Positions 34,453-44,302 of a stretch of 64,000 bases of DNA are shown here, piece by piece. How positions within the stretch are numbered: position 1 is the first letter of the stretch; every line of letters starts with the position of its first letter. A model generated the notes under the pieces. The model did no database searches, was not told the origin of the DNA, and was given only the letters and a program-made list of their open reading frames with translations. The stretch spans positions 186,001 through 250,000 of the forward strand of contig NZ_SOBR01000003.1 of NCBI RefSeq assembly GCF_004364315.1, in the 5' to 3' direction. The DNA comes from Chromohalobacter marismortui (lineage in GTDB: Bacteria > Pseudomonadota > Gammaproteobacteria > Pseudomonadales > Halomonadaceae). The position numbers and the translations under genes are program-made.

Positions 34453-35291
34453 TGACGCTTTTCGTCAATCACCTCACCCATATCGACGCCTCGGTGTGGT
34501 CGCCGACCCATGGACTGATGGGTGCCAGTTGGCATGTCGATGCCGAACTCGATGGCGAACTGGGCCCCGACGGCATGCTGTTCGACTTCGGCGAGGTCAA
34601 GCCCTGGATCAAGGCACGCCTCGATAGCGGCCTTGACCACACCTTGCTGGTCCCCACCCAGGCCCCGGGCCTTCAGGTATTCGATTGCGCCGAAGGGCTC
34701 TGTTTGCGCACGCAGCTCCCCTACCACATGGAACTGCGGGGACCGCGTCAGAGCTTTACCTTGCTCCCCTGGTCCGACATCACCGTGGCAGACGTGGCCG
34801 CGCATCTCTCCACTGAACTCAGTCGTCGGCCACCCGCGCAGGTCGAGACGATTCGTTTACGCTTGCGCGAAGAAGAAATCGAGACGGCTGCCTATAGCTA
34901 CAGTCATGGGCTCAAGCATCATGCGGGCAACTGCCAGCGTATCGCCCACGGCCACCGTTCGCGCCTGCACATCTGGCGAGACGGTCGACGCGCCCCCGAG
35001 CTGGAGCGACAATGGGCACAAGCACTGGATGCCAGCTATTTGATCCACGAGGAGGACCTCGCACCGCAAGCCGACGAGTGCCGGGAGACACTCAGCGTGG
35101 CCTACAGCGCCGATCAAGGCCGCTTTCACCTGACGCTTCCCCGCGAGCGCTGCCATCTCCTTGCCACGCCCACGACCATCGAGCATATCGCCGCTTGGCT
35201 GGCCGACAAGATCGCCCGGGAGACGCACGGCAGGATACGTGTCCAGGCGTTCGAGGGCATCGACAAAGGCGCCATCGCTGAATCATCGTGA
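34452..35291 (+). CDS. queD: Double-length 6-carboxytetrahydropterin synthase (QueD-like)
   Basis: 279 residues, about twice a normal QueD (~120). The first half has the family strand-turn 'HGLMGASWHVDAELDGEL..DGMLFDFGEVK' pattern (key bits: THGLMGASWHV, GMLFDFGEVK, LDHTLL) but HGH is replaced by HGL. The second half starts again with YSYSHGLKHHAGNCQRIAHGHRSRLHIW (fragments SHGLKHH, CQRIAHGH), which has the catalytic Cys and HGH zinc ligands but no DFGxxK segment. The active-site parts are thus spread over two half-domains. QueD makes 6-carboxytetrahydropterin from dihydroneopterin triphosphate. TGATG coupling to queE supports this pathway role. Confidence 0.88.
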   Translation: MTLFVNHLTHIDASVWSPTHGLMGASWHVDAELDGELGPDGMLFDFGEVKPWIKARLDSGLDHTLLVPTQAPGLQVFDCAEGLCLRTQLPYHMELRGPRQSFTLLPWSDITVADVAAHLSTELSRRPPAQVETIRLRLREEEIETAAYSYSHGLKHHAGNCQRIAHGHRSRLHIWRDGRRAPELERQWAQALDASYLIHEEDLAPQADECRETLSVAYSADQGRFHLTLPRERCHLLATPTTIEHIAAWLADKIARETHGRIRVQAFEGIDKGAIAESS

Positions 35292-35343
35292 CCGCAGCAT
35301 TCAAGACGACCATCTCTAGTTTATGCACCCTACGGAAAACGCC

Positions 35344-35601
35344 ATGTCTTGCCGCGTCGGTTGTGGCGCGTGTTGCATCGCGCCGACCATCAGCTCAGCT
35401 ATTCCCGGCATGCCCGAGGGCAAGGCCGCGGGCGTTCGCTGCGTCCAGCTCGACGAAGACAACCGCTGTCGTCTGTTCGGCGACGCCCGACGGCCTAGCG
35501 TCTGCCATCGTTTCGATTACGATCGCTCGGTCTGCGGCGACAGTCGCGACGAGGCACTGATCATCCTTGAAGACCTCGAACGTCACACCGGCACATCATA
35601 A
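35344..35601 (+). CDS. YkgJ-family cysteine cluster protein
   Basis: 85 residues from ATG 35344; the upstream ATG at 35323 is possible, but the family usually begins M-x-CRxGCGACC as here (MSCRVGCGACCIAP), and GGAAA sits 5 bp before it. Cysteines: CRVGCGACC, RCVQL, CRLFG, VCHRF, VCGDS, the CxxxCxxCC...C pattern of the YkgJ/Fe-S (zinc- or iron-chelating) family. Biochemical role in this subfamily is not established. It lies 52 bp after queD and is followed by a strong terminator, so it is probably the last gene of the que operon. Confidence 0.85.
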   Translation: MSCRVGCGACCIAPTISSAIPGMPEGKAAGVRCVQLDEDNRCRLFGDARRPSVCHRFDYDRSVCGDSRDEALIILEDLERHTGTS

Positions 35602-35643
35602 GACCAGGTAACGCTTTCCAGCGGCATCATCGGCACAGCCGAC

Positions 35644-35675
35644 AAAAAAGCGCGGCTCTTGGAGCCGCGCTTTTT
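35644..35675. terminator. Bidirectional rho-independent terminator
   Basis: GCGCGGCTC - TTG - GAGCCGCGC, a perfect 9-bp stem with A6 before and T5 after, lying between the convergent que operon and ppiD; it should serve both. Confidence 0.92.
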
Positions 35676-35698
35676 GCTTACCGGTTGGGCATCGACCA

Positions 35699-37507
35699 TC
35701 AAAGGCGCTGGATATCGGCTCGCTCGCGCAGCGTCTCGATCAGTCCTTGAATGACGGCCTGTGCACGCAATCGCTGAACCATTGGCGCACTGCTGCTCGC
35801 TGCTGATGTATCGCCCTCATGCACGCTGGTCAACTCGATGACCGCGACCCCATTTTCGGTCGGCGCCTGCCCGAAGCTACTCCCCTCGCCGGGATGCGGC
35901 AGGCGGAAAGCCTGGCGCAATACCGAATCGGGAGCGCTGTCGCCATCGCGCGTGATGCCCTCGACTTTTTGCCAGTCGAGCGACACCGACGTGCCACTTT
36001 GGAGTGACGCGAGCAGTTCCTGAGCACGCGCTTCAAGCGCTTCGCGCGTTTTCGCTTCCTTGACCGCCGCACGAACCTGCTTTTTCACTTCATCGAGCGG
36101 CAAGCTCGTGGCTTGACGATGGTCGACGACGCGCACCACGGCACGGCGCTGAGCGTCGAGCTCCAGTACATCGCTGTTATACCCATTTTCCAGTACATCC
36201 GTGCTGAACACGGCATCCATCACGCCAGGCTCGGCGAGGAGACCTTGCGCACTGTCTCTGGAAACCCAGCCACTGGTGCGCACGTTCAGCCCCAGATCGT
36301 CGGCCACGCTCTGCAAGTCTTCAGCGGCATAGCTTTGGTCTTCCAACGCCTGAACGCGCTGATTGAATGCATCGCTGGAGTTATCGAGACGCACTTGCTC
36401 GGCGAGCTGGTCACGCTGCTCATCGAAGCTGGGAAACTCGATGTTGGTCACTTTGATCAAGTGCAAGCCGTCGCCGCCATCGACGATCGACGACACCTCT
36501 CCTTCCTTCAACGAAAAAGCGGCGTTATCAAAAGCATCGCCGAAGAAACCACGCTTGATCACGCCCAGATCGCCGCCCTCATCGGCAGACGTCGCATCGT
36601 CGGAGTACTCGGCCGCCACGGACGCGAAATCTTTACCCTCATCGAGCTTGCGCTGCGCCTCCTTGATACGCGCCATGGCCTCTTCGCGTGTGCGCTCCTC
36701 GCCATAATCGACCATGATGTGCGCAACCTCACGAGGAGCATCCTGGCGCTGCTGAGCATAAGCATCTCGCAATTGCTGCTCATCGACCTCGATATCCTGC
36801 GCCACCTGTTGCTGATTCAGCACGACATAAGCGACCTTGACCTGCTCGGGGCGCTGATACTGGTCACGGTGCGCATCGTAATAGGCTTTCAGGTCTTCTT
36901 GGCTAACCTCGACCGGCGCTTGCAGGTCTGTCGGCGTGAGCACTGCATAGCGGAAATCGCGTGTCTGATTCTGCAGCGCCTGCAGACGATTCGCTTCGCC
37001 AGGCAGCACGAACGTCGACAGCGCCAGCCCTTGCTGAAGCTGCTGGCGCTTCATGTCACGGCGCAGCTCGTGACGAAAGGACAAAGGCGTATAACCGGCT
37101 TGCGCAAGACGGTTGGTGAAGATTTCCTGCGAAAAATTGCCCTGCGAATCCTGAAATACGGGTCGGCTGACGATGAGCTGGTCGATCTGGGCATCGGAGA
37201 GATGCATGCCCCCTTCATCAGCGTATTGATCCAACAATTTCGTGGTGATCAGCCGGTCGAGGACTTCTTTACGAAGCTCGCGCTCCTGATCGGGCGGCAC
37301 TTGCCCTGAACGAATGGCGCGCTGTACCTGCAACTCGACCGCTCGCTTGCCGATCGATTCGCCGTTCACGGTCGCGGCGTCATTACTGCCGGAGGTAAAG
37401 ACCCCGACCAGGGACTCGGCCCCGAAGAGTGCGAACGTCACGATGATCGCCCCGACGATCACTTTGGCGGCCCACCCTTGGGAACCCTCTCGAATTCGTT
37501 GCAGCAT
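35699..37507 (-). CDS. ppiD: Periplasmic folding chaperone PpiD (SurA-N/parvulin family)
   Basis: 602 residues from ATG 37507 (MLQRIREGSQGW, the typical PpiD start); the longer frame is rejected. One N-terminal membrane anchor (~15-35, VIVGAIIVTFALFGAESLV) places the rest in the periplasm. Then follow a SurA-N-like helical chaperone region (~40-230), a parvulin domain (~240-340, REVAHIMVDYGEERTREEA..., DFASVAAEYSDDAT, GGDLGVIKRG) and a C-terminal helical region. PpiD sits at the Sec exit and helps outer-membrane and periplasmic proteins fold; the parvulin domain is often inactive. Located downstream of hupB as in E. coli. Confidence 0.95.
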   Translation of the reverse strand: MLQRIREGSQGWAAKVIVGAIIVTFALFGAESLVGVFTSGSNDAATVNGESIGKRAVELQVQRAIRSGQVPPDQERELRKEVLDRLITTKLLDQYADEGGMHLSDAQIDQLIVSRPVFQDSQGNFSQEIFTNRLAQAGYTPLSFRHELRRDMKRQQLQQGLALSTFVLPGEANRLQALQNQTRDFRYAVLTPTDLQAPVEVSQEDLKAYYDAHRDQYQRPEQVKVAYVVLNQQQVAQDIEVDEQQLRDAYAQQRQDAPREVAHIMVDYGEERTREEAMARIKEAQRKLDEGKDFASVAAEYSDDATSADEGGDLGVIKRGFFGDAFDNAAFSLKEGEVSSIVDGGDGLHLIKVTNIEFPSFDEQRDQLAEQVRLDNSSDAFNQRVQALEDQSYAAEDLQSVADDLGLNVRTSGWVSRDSAQGLLAEPGVMDAVFSTDVLENGYNSDVLELDAQRRAVVRVVDHRQATSLPLDEVKKQVRAAVKEAKTREALEARAQELLASLQSGTSVSLDWQKVEGITRDGDSAPDSVLRQAFRLPHPGEGSSFGQAPTENGVAVIELTSVHEGDTSAASSSAPMVQRLRAQAVIQGLIETLRERADIQRL

Positions 37508-37611
37508 GCTTGCCTCGACGTGATGGAGATTCTTTGAACCAGGACGGATTATACCGGCAACGAGTGTATCCCGGTCAAAACAGGGCACGCTACCGGAATG
37601 GCCATCGCATG

Positions 37612-37645
37612 AAAAAGGCGCACCGCTTACGCGATGCGCCTTTTT
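37612..37645 (-). terminator. Rho-independent terminator after hupB
   Basis: Minus strand GGCGCATCGC - GTAA - GCGGTGCGCC - TTTTTC. The single mismatch in plus orientation becomes a G-U pair in the minus RNA, so it favours ending hupB transcripts. Confidence 0.85.
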
Positions 37646-37737
37646 GGCTGGGCCGAGCCGACACGACATCTCGCTTCAGACACGGCTTCCGTCATGCGTC
37701 GCGCTCACGACGGTCACTCGACCCCGCTCTACCGGTC

Positions 37738-38010
37738 TTAGTTGACCGAATCCTTGAGCGCCTTGCCTGCTTTGAAAGTCGGCACCTTGGCGGCGCTGAT
37801 TTCGATCGTCTGACCGGTCTGAGGATTACGACCAGTACGCGCAGCACGCTCCTTGACAGAGAATGTGCCAAAGCCTACCAGTGCGACAGAATCGCCCTTT
37901 TTCAGACTATCGGAGACGGTATCGACCATGGCGTCGAGCGCACGGCCTGCAGCCGCCTTGGGAATATCGGCAGATGCAGCAATGGCTTCGATCAGCTCGG
38001 ACTTGTTCAC
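37738..38010 (-). CDS. hupB: DNA-binding protein HU-beta
   Basis: 90 residues, full-length [18 protein letters not shown] start, [26 protein letters not shown] (the GFGTF and RNPxTG arm motifs) and an [19 protein letters not shown] end. It bends and compacts DNA as a homo- or heterodimer. Position after lon and before ppiD is the standard gammaproteobacterial order, which marks it as hupB rather than hupA. Confidence 0.97.
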   Translation of the reverse strand: MNKSELIEAIAASADIPKAAAGRALDAMVDTVSDSLKKGDSVALVGFGTFSVKERAARTGRNPQTGQTIEISAAKVPTFKAGKALKDSVN

Positions 38011-38186
38011 ACTTCACCCCTTGACTGTTTCGGTAATGACTGGAAATCGGCGCGAAACTTCCACTTCCTGAAGCGTCACAACAAAGGCTGGAATTTATAG
38101 CAATGCCACGAAACTCTTGTCAAGAAAGCTTCGCGCCGAGCCGCGCCATGCGCGGGTTCATACCGCGACATGGCCGCTAAATTCTG

Positions 38187-40595
38187 TCAATGCGTGCTTA
38201 TGTTGGAACGCGAAGGCTGACTAGTCTCCGCTAAGGAGTCACCTGTTTCAACCTCTGCCTTTCCAACCAGCGCCGCGTCGAGAACTTCATCTATCCATTT
38301 CACGGGCCGGATATCCAAGGCATCCTTGATATTGTCCGGCACTTCCTTGAGATCCCGGCGATTTTCCTCCGGTATTAGCACCGTCTTTATACCACCGCGT
38401 CGCGCCGCCAGCAATTTCTCCTTGAGACCGCCGATCGGCATCACCTCGCCCCGCAGGTTGACTTCGCCGGTCATGGCCACGTCACAACGGACCGGGCGCG
38501 CGGTATACGCCGAGACCATCGCGGTCACCATGGCGACACCCGCACTCGGGCCATCCTTGGGCGTCGCCCCTTCCGGCACGTGGATATGCAGGTCTTCCTT
38601 CTCGAAACGGTCAGGATCGATGTCCAACGCTCTAGCACGAGCTCGCACCACGGTATGCGCGGCATCCACGGACTCTTTCATGACATCGCCAAGTGAGCCC
38701 GTCTTGTTGAGACGCCCCTTGCCTGGCGACACCACCGATTCGATGTTGAGTAGCTCGCCGCCTACCGAGGTCCAGGCAAGACCGGTCACACGGCCTACCT
38801 GATCTTGCTGATCGGCCAGCCCATAACTGTGACGGCGCACACCGGCGTAGCCTTCGATATCCGATGCAGCAAGCCACTGCGGCCCCTGAGCGCCTTGCTT
38901 TTTCTCGAGCTCGACCCGCTCGCGCAGTACCTTACGGCTGACCTTGGCGATTTGACGCTCCAGCTCGCGCACGCCCGCTTCACGTGTGTAATAGCGCACC
39001 AGTTCCAGCAGCGCGTCATCCGAGAAGCTGAGTTCGTCATCCTTGAGACCGTTGGCCTTGAGCTGCTTGGGCACCAGATACCGCTTGGCGATCGCCAGTT
39101 TTTCGTCTTCGGTATAACCGGGCAGGCGGATGATTTCCATCCGGTCGAGCAATGGCTCGGGAATGTTCATCGAGTTCGCGGTGCAGATGAACATGACATC
39201 GGAAAGGTCGTAATCCAGTTCCAGATAATGATCGCTGAAACTGTTGTTCTGCTCGGGGTCGAGCACCTCAAGCAGTGCCGACGATGGGTCGCCACGATGA
39301 TCCATGCCGATCTTGTCGACTTCGTCGAGCAAGAAGAGTGGATTGCGCACCTCGGCCTTGCTCATGCGCTGAATCATCTTGCCCGGCAGCGAGCCGATGT
39401 AGGTACGCCGATGACCACGAATCTCGGATTCATCGCGAATGCCACCCAATGCCAGACGCACGTAACGCCGATTGGTGGCGCGTGCGATCGACTGCCCCAA
39501 CGAGGTCTTGCCCACCCCGGGCGGCCCCACCAGGCAGAGCACCGGGCCCTTGAGCTTCTTGACGCGCTTCTGGACGGCCAGGTATTCGAGGATGCGCTCC
39601 TTGACCTCTTCCAGGCCATAGTGGTCTTCATCGAGCACTTTCTGGGCATTCACCAGGTCGTGCTTGACGCGCGAGCGCTTCTTCCAGGGGACCGCCACCA
39701 GCCAATCGAGGTACGAGCGCACCACCGTTGCTTCGGCCGAGGTCGGCGCCATCATCTTCAGCTTGCCGAGTTCCTGGCGCGCCTTATCGGCCGCCTCCTT
39801 GGGCATGCCCGTGGATTCGATCAGCTGCTCGTACTTGTCCGCCTCATTGGGCGCATTCTCGAGCTCACCCATTTCTTTCTGGATGGCTTTCATCTGCTCA
39901 TTGAGATAGTACTCGCGCTGCGACTTCTCCATCTGATCCTTGACGCGCGAGCGAATGCGCTTTTCCACCTGCAGCAGGTCGATCTCCGACTCGATCAGCG
40001 CCATCAAGTGCTCGATGCGATCACGCACGCGATCCATCTCGAGCAACTCCTGCTTGTCGCCGATCTTGAGCGACAGATGAGCGCAGATGGTGTCCACCAG
40101 ACGACTGGGATCCTCGATGCCGGACAACGAATTGAGCACTTCGTTGGGCACCTTCTTGGACAGCTTGACGTATTGCTCGAACTGATTGAGCAACACGCGC
40201 ACCAGCGATTCCTGTTCACGCTCGGTCAGGTTTTCGCTTTCGCGACGGACGGCCTCGGCCGAGACGTACCCGGCATCGTTCTCCTGGATGTCACTGATGT
40301 CAGCTCGGTAATCGCCTTCGATCAAGACTTTCACGGTGCCATCGGGCAGCTTGAGCAGCTGCATGATTTCAGCCACCGTGCCGACATCGAAGAGATCGCC
40401 GAATTCAGGGTCGTCCTGACCGGCCTCGCGCTGCGCAACGAGCAATATCCGCTTGTCGTGCTCCATGGCCGTCTCGAGCGCGCGTATCGACTTTTCGCGC
40501 CCCACGAACAGCGGAATCACCATCTGCGGATAGACGACCACGTCCCGCAGCGGCAAAAGGGGAAGACTCAGGGTCTGTTCAGCGTTCTGCTCCAT
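38187..40595 (-). CDS. lon: ATP-dependent protease Lon
   Basis: 802 residues. N-terminal substrate domain (~10-200), coiled-coil segment (QMEKSQREYYLNEQMKAIQKEMGE region), AAA+ module with Walker A GPPGVGKTSLG and Walker B LFLLDEVDKIG, and a C-terminal Ser-Lys protease domain with PKDGPSAGVAMVTA (catalytic Ser) and the Lys in LKEKLLAARRGG. It degrades misfolded and regulatory proteins in the cytoplasm. E. coli Lon is 784 aa. A sigma-32-like promoter stands about 60 bp upstream. Confidence 0.98.
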   Translation of the reverse strand: MEQNAEQTLSLPLLPLRDVVVYPQMVIPLFVGREKSIRALETAMEHDKRILLVAQREAGQDDPEFGDLFDVGTVAEIMQLLKLPDGTVKVLIEGDYRADISDIQENDAGYVSAEAVRRESENLTEREQESLVRVLLNQFEQYVKLSKKVPNEVLNSLSGIEDPSRLVDTICAHLSLKIGDKQELLEMDRVRDRIEHLMALIESEIDLLQVEKRIRSRVKDQMEKSQREYYLNEQMKAIQKEMGELENAPNEADKYEQLIESTGMPKEAADKARQELGKLKMMAPTSAEATVVRSYLDWLVAVPWKKRSRVKHDLVNAQKVLDEDHYGLEEVKERILEYLAVQKRVKKLKGPVLCLVGPPGVGKTSLGQSIARATNRRYVRLALGGIRDESEIRGHRRTYIGSLPGKMIQRMSKAEVRNPLFLLDEVDKIGMDHRGDPSSALLEVLDPEQNNSFSDHYLELDYDLSDVMFICTANSMNIPEPLLDRMEIIRLPGYTEDEKLAIAKRYLVPKQLKANGLKDDELSFSDDALLELVRYYTREAGVRELERQIAKVSRKVLRERVELEKKQGAQGPQWLAASDIEGYAGVRRHSYGLADQQDQVGRVTGLAWTSVGGELLNIESVVSPGKGRLNKTGSLGDVMKESVDAAHTVVRARARALDIDPDRFEKEDLHIHVPEGATPKDGPSAGVAMVTAMVSAYTARPVRCDVAMTGEVNLRGEVMPIGGLKEKLLAARRGGIKTVLIPEENRRDLKEVPDNIKDALDIRPVKWIDEVLDAALVGKAEVETGDSLAETSQPSRSNISTH

Positions 40596-40653
40596 CGCAG
40601 ACGTTCCTCAACAAATTCGGTGGATGGGCCGCGAAACGGCATCAATGCCTGAG

Positions 40654-40681
40654 AAATGGGGATACATCCAGCATGATGCAA
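40654..40681 (-). promoter_or_regulatory. Sigma-32-like heat-shock promoter for lon
   Basis: Minus strand TTGCAT (40676-40681) - 14 bp - CCCCATTT (40654-40661). The -10 matches CCCCATNT fully and the -35 matches TTGAAA at four of six. lon is a classical heat-shock gene. Confidence 0.65.
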
Positions 40682-40726
40682 CCTTGCGGCTCGTCGGTTT
40701 CATGGCTCGATGGCAGGAACACATAC

Positions 40727-40749
40727 GAAAAGGGGGCCCTTGGGCCCCC
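40727..40749 (-). terminator. Rho-independent terminator after clpX
   Basis: Minus strand GGGGGCCC AA GGGCCCCC TTTT, 20 bp past the clpX stop. The self-complementary G/C block and T run separate clpX from lon. Confidence 0.75.
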
Positions 40750-40769
40750 ATGGCGACTCGGGCCGGACA

Positions 40770-42050
40770 TCAACCGTCCTTGCCCGCCACCTTGCTTTCT
40801 TCCTGCTGGGAATATATCAGCAGCGGTTCGCTGTCACCGGTAATGACCGAAGCGTCGATGACCACCTTGGAAACGTCCTCGAGTGACGGCACCTCGTACA
40901 TGGTATCGAGCAGCACGGACTCGAGAATCGAGCGCAGGCCACGTGCACCGGTATTGCGCGCCATGGCCTTGTGCGCCACGGCACGCAAGGCGTCCTCACG
41001 GAAATCCAGCTCTACACCTTCCATCTCGAACAAGTGCTTGTATTGCTTGATCAGCGAGTTCTTGGGCTCGGTCAGAATCTGAATCAACGCTTCTTCGCTA
41101 AGCTCGGTCAGTGTCGCGATGACCGGCACACGGCCCACGAACTCCGGAATCAAACCGAACTTGACCAGGTCTTCAGGCTCGACGCCCGCGAGAATATCGC
41201 CCATCGCCTTGTCGGAGTCCTTGCTCTTCACCTCCGCATTAAAGCCGATGCCACCTTTCTCGACGCGATCACGAATCACCTTCTCCAGTCCCGCGAACGC
41301 CCCACCGACGATGAACAGCATATTGCTGGTATCGACCTGCAGGAATTCCTGCTGGGGGTGCTTGCGCCCACCCTGAGGAGGTATCGAGGCCGTCGTTCCT
41401 TCAATCAGCTTGAGCAGAGCTTGCTGAACGCCTTCACCCGAGACATCGCGGGTAATCGAAGGATTATCCGATTTGCGCGAAATCTTATCGATTTCATCGA
41501 TGTAAACGATGCCGCGCTGCGCCTTATCGACATCGTACTCGCACTTCTGCAGCAGCTTCTGGATGATGTTCTCGACATCTTCACCCACATAGCCGGCTTC
41601 GGTGAGCGTCGTCGCATCGGCAATCGTAAACGGAACGTTAAGCAAACGGGCCATCGTCTCGGCCAGCAAGGTCTTGCCACTACCCGTCGGACCGATCAGA
41701 AGAATGTTCGACTTGCCGAGCTCGACATCGTCGGTCTTCACGTCGGCACGGAGACGCTTGTAGTGGTTGTAGACCGCCACCGACAACACCCGCTTGGCAC
41801 GGTCCTGTCCGATGACATAGTCATCCAGGGTATAACGGATCTCACGCGGTGCCGGGAGGCGCTCTTCATCGCCCTCGGCATCGGCCTCCAACACTTCTTC
41901 GCGAATGATGTCGTTGCATAGGTCGACACATTCGTCACAGATGTAGACGGAAGGACCCGCGATCAGCTTGCGCACTTCGTTCTGATTTTTGCCGCAGAAC
42001 GAGCAGTACAGCAATTTGCCGCTCTCGTCTTTGCCTTTGCCGTCAGCCAT
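40770..42050 (-). CDS. clpX: ClpXP unfoldase subunit ClpX
   Basis: 426 residues. N-terminal zinc-binding domain CSFCGKNQ...CDECVDLC (~residues 16-46), AAA+ domain with Walker [13 protein letters not shown] and Walker [11 protein letters not shown], pore-loop motif VGEDVENII context (GYVGEDVEN), and the ClpP-docking loop IGF (GGIGFNAEV). It unfolds tagged substrates and feeds them to ClpP. All elements are intact; E. coli ClpX is 424 aa. Confidence 0.98.
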   Translation of the reverse strand: MADGKGKDESGKLLYCSFCGKNQNEVRKLIAGPSVYICDECVDLCNDIIREEVLEADAEGDEERLPAPREIRYTLDDYVIGQDRAKRVLSVAVYNHYKRLRADVKTDDVELGKSNILLIGPTGSGKTLLAETMARLLNVPFTIADATTLTEAGYVGEDVENIIQKLLQKCEYDVDKAQRGIVYIDEIDKISRKSDNPSITRDVSGEGVQQALLKLIEGTTASIPPQGGRKHPQQEFLQVDTSNMLFIVGGAFAGLEKVIRDRVEKGGIGFNAEVKSKDSDKAMGDILAGVEPEDLVKFGLIPEFVGRVPVIATLTELSEEALIQILTEPKNSLIKQYKHLFEMEGVELDFREDALRAVAHKAMARNTGARGLRSILESVLLDTMYEVPSLEDVSKVVIDASVITGDSEPLLIYSQQEESKVAGKDG

Positions 42051-42139
42051 TCGTGTACCTCGTGATAGCGGCGGCCCTGACGAACCGCCGGTAATAAATG
42101 CATGTCTCGCTAATCGCTACCATGTGGGGCTAAACGCTA

Positions 42140-42760
42140 TCAGGATACGGGACGCTTATCCAGCATGGCATCGATGAGGCCGTACTCGGCCGCCTGATTG
42201 CCGTTCATGAAATTATCGCGATCCGTGTCTCGCGCCACCGTTTCAACATCTTGGCCGGTATGCTTGGCGAGGATCTCGTTGAGCTGCTGACGAATGTTGA
42301 GAATCTCTTTGGTATGGATCTCGATATCCGCCGCCTGGCCCTGGTAGCCGCCCAACGGCTGATGGATCATCATCCGCGAATGTGGCAAGCAGTAGCGCTT
42401 GCCTGCGGCACCACCGGCAAGCAGCAATGCCCCCATGCTCGCAGCCTGACCAACGCATACGGTCGATACGTCGGGCTTGATGAACTGCATGGTGTCGTAG
42501 ATCGACATCCCCGCTGTCACCGAGCCGCCAGGCGAATTGATGTACAGGTGGATGTCCTTGTCGGGGTTCTCGGACTCGAGAAACAATAACTGAGCGACCA
42601 CCAGATTGGCCATGTAGTCCTCGACCGGGCCGATCAGAAAGATGACGCGCTCTTTGAGCAGGCGAGAATAGATGTCGTAGGACCGCTCGCCACGCGCGCT
42701 CTGCTCCACGACCATGGGGACTAAACCGCCGGCATTGCTGATATCGAACTCATTGCCCAT
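42140..42760 (-). CDS. clpP: ATP-dependent Clp protease proteolytic subunit ClpP
   Basis: 206 residues. Catalytic Ser in [13 protein letters not shown] (~residue 100), His in [11 protein letters not shown] (~125) and Asp in DTDRDNFM (~174). It forms the two-ring tetradecamer that works with ClpX, encoded 89 bp downstream. Length and sequence ([19 protein letters not shown]) are those of the housekeeping ClpP1. Confidence 0.98.
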   Translation of the reverse strand: MGNEFDISNAGGLVPMVVEQSARGERSYDIYSRLLKERVIFLIGPVEDYMANLVVAQLLFLESENPDKDIHLYINSPGGSVTAGMSIYDTMQFIKPDVSTVCVGQAASMGALLLAGGAAGKRYCLPHSRMMIHQPLGGYQGQAADIEIHTKEILNIRQQLNEILAKHTGQDVETVARDTDRDNFMNGNQAAEYGLIDAMLDKRPVS

Positions 42761-42806
42761 TGCGTGGCTTCCTTAAATCCGGTGACTGATTGCTCCAGTG
42801 ACTAGA

Positions 42807-42826
42807 GACCCGGCCGTAGCCGGGTC
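42807..42826 (-). other. Hairpin between tig and clpP
   Basis: Perfect 8-bp stem GACCCGGC - TACG - GCCGGGTC without a T tract, 32 bp past the tig stop. It may be a processing or partial-termination signal within the tig-clpP-clpX transcript. Confidence 0.35.
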
Positions 42827-42857
42827 CAGGCACTTGCGACGGCACGCAAGAGAACGC

Positions 42858-44207
42858 TTAAGCGTTGGTCTCTTCCTGTGCTTCGCCCTCATCATCTGCT
42901 TCTTGCTGCTGTGCCGCTTGCAACGCTTGCTCGTAGGACATCTCGACATCCTTAACCTGAGCTTGCTCCAGCAGCTTGTCAACCGCCTTGTCTTCAAGAA
43001 CCGAAGACTTGATCTGGTTTTTCATTTCATCGTTCTTGAGGTAGTACTCAATCACTTGCTCGGGCTGCTGGTACTGCTGGGCCAGTTCTTCGACACGCGC
43101 CTTGATTTCGTCATCGCTGGCGTCGAGCTCGTGAACCTTGACGACTTCGGCAAGCAATAGCCCCACCTGCACACGCTTCTTCGCCTGGTCGGCGAACAGC
43201 TCGTCGGGCAGTTGGGAAACATCGAAGTCTTCGCCCAGGCCGAACTGCTGCGCAGCCTGACGCTTGAGCCCTTCGGTCTCCTGTTGAATCAGTGACTGCG
43301 GGACCGGAATGTCATTGGCCTGCTGCAATGCTTCGAGCGCCTGCTGCTTGACACGATTGGTCACGGCCTGGGACAGCTCGTGCTCCATGTTCTTCTGCAC
43401 GTCGGCGCGGAAAGCAGCGACGCCACCTTCTTCGATACCGAAGCGCTTGATGAATTCATCATCGACTTCCGGCAACTGCTTGCCGGCCACCTTGTGCACT
43501 TTCACCTTGAAAGTGGCTTCCTGACCCGCCAAGTGCTCCGCCTGATAATCGTCGGGGAAGGTGACCTTGATCTCGAGATCATCGCCGGCCTGGGCACCTG
43601 CCAGTTGCTCTTCGAAGCCGGGAATGAAGCTATTGGACCCAAGCTCCAGCTCATGGCCTTCTGCCGCGCCGCCTTCGAACGGCTCGTCACCCAGGAAGCC
43701 CTGGAAATCGATGGTGACCTGATCACCATCGGCCGCAGGGCGATCGACCTCTTCCCATTCGGAATTCTGCGAACGCAGCGTATCGATCATCTGGTCGACA
43801 TCGGCTTCGGTCACCTCTGCCTGAGGGCGTTCGATGTCGGTGCCTTCGATGGTGTTGAGTTCGAACTCGGGGTACACCTCGAGGGTCGCGACGAACTCAA
43901 GGTCCTTGCCGTCTTCGTCCACGGTCGGCTCGACCTGCGGCGAGCCCGCCGGATTGAGGCTTTCCTGGGTGATCGCCTGCACATAGTGCTGGCGCATCAT
44001 TTCGCCCACCACTTCGTTGCGGACTTCTTGGCCGAAACGCTGGCGCACGACCGTCAGCGGAATCTTGCCACGCCGAAAGCCGTTCAGCCGCACGTTCTTG
44101 GCGGTTTCCTGAAGACGGGTAGACACGGCTTGATCGACTTCGGCCGCCGGCACTTGGACGGTGACACGACGTTCGATCTGGGAAGTCGACTCAACGGAAA
44201 CTTGCAT
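42858..44207 (-). CDS. tig: Trigger factor
   Basis: 449-residue ribosome-associated chaperone. The N-terminal ribosome-binding domain has the signature GFRRGKIPLTVVRQRFG (~residues 43-60); the FKBP-type PPIase domain is mid-protein (~150-250, DQVTIDFQGFLGDEPFEGG, FKVKVHKV), followed by the long helical substrate-cradling C-domain ending in a Gln/Glu-rich tail. It meets nascent chains at the exit tunnel. Upstream of clpP-clpX as in most gammaproteobacteria. Confidence 0.98.
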   Translation of the reverse strand: MQVSVESTSQIERRVTVQVPAAEVDQAVSTRLQETAKNVRLNGFRRGKIPLTVVRQRFGQEVRNEVVGEMMRQHYVQAITQESLNPAGSPQVEPTVDEDGKDLEFVATLEVYPEFELNTIEGTDIERPQAEVTEADVDQMIDTLRSQNSEWEEVDRPAADGDQVTIDFQGFLGDEPFEGGAAEGHELELGSNSFIPGFEEQLAGAQAGDDLEIKVTFPDDYQAEHLAGQEATFKVKVHKVAGKQLPEVDDEFIKRFGIEEGGVAAFRADVQKNMEHELSQAVTNRVKQQALEALQQANDIPVPQSLIQQETEGLKRQAAQQFGLGEDFDVSQLPDELFADQAKKRVQVGLLLAEVVKVHELDASDDEIKARVEELAQQYQQPEQVIEYYLKNDEMKNQIKSSVLEDKAVDKLLEQAQVKDVEMSYEQALQAAQQQEADDEGEAQEETNA

Positions 44208-44302
44208 GAATGATCCTCTACCGACTGGGGGCGTTCAAAAAAAGCGTAATAAGACGAGGATTCTATGAATCCCCATTCGCGCTGGCAAGCGTATTGCGTG
44301 GT

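Noticed and set aside
38805-40652. 615-codon plus-strand frame opposite lon
   Set aside because: Antisense shadow caused by third-position GC bias; lon on the other strand is unambiguous.
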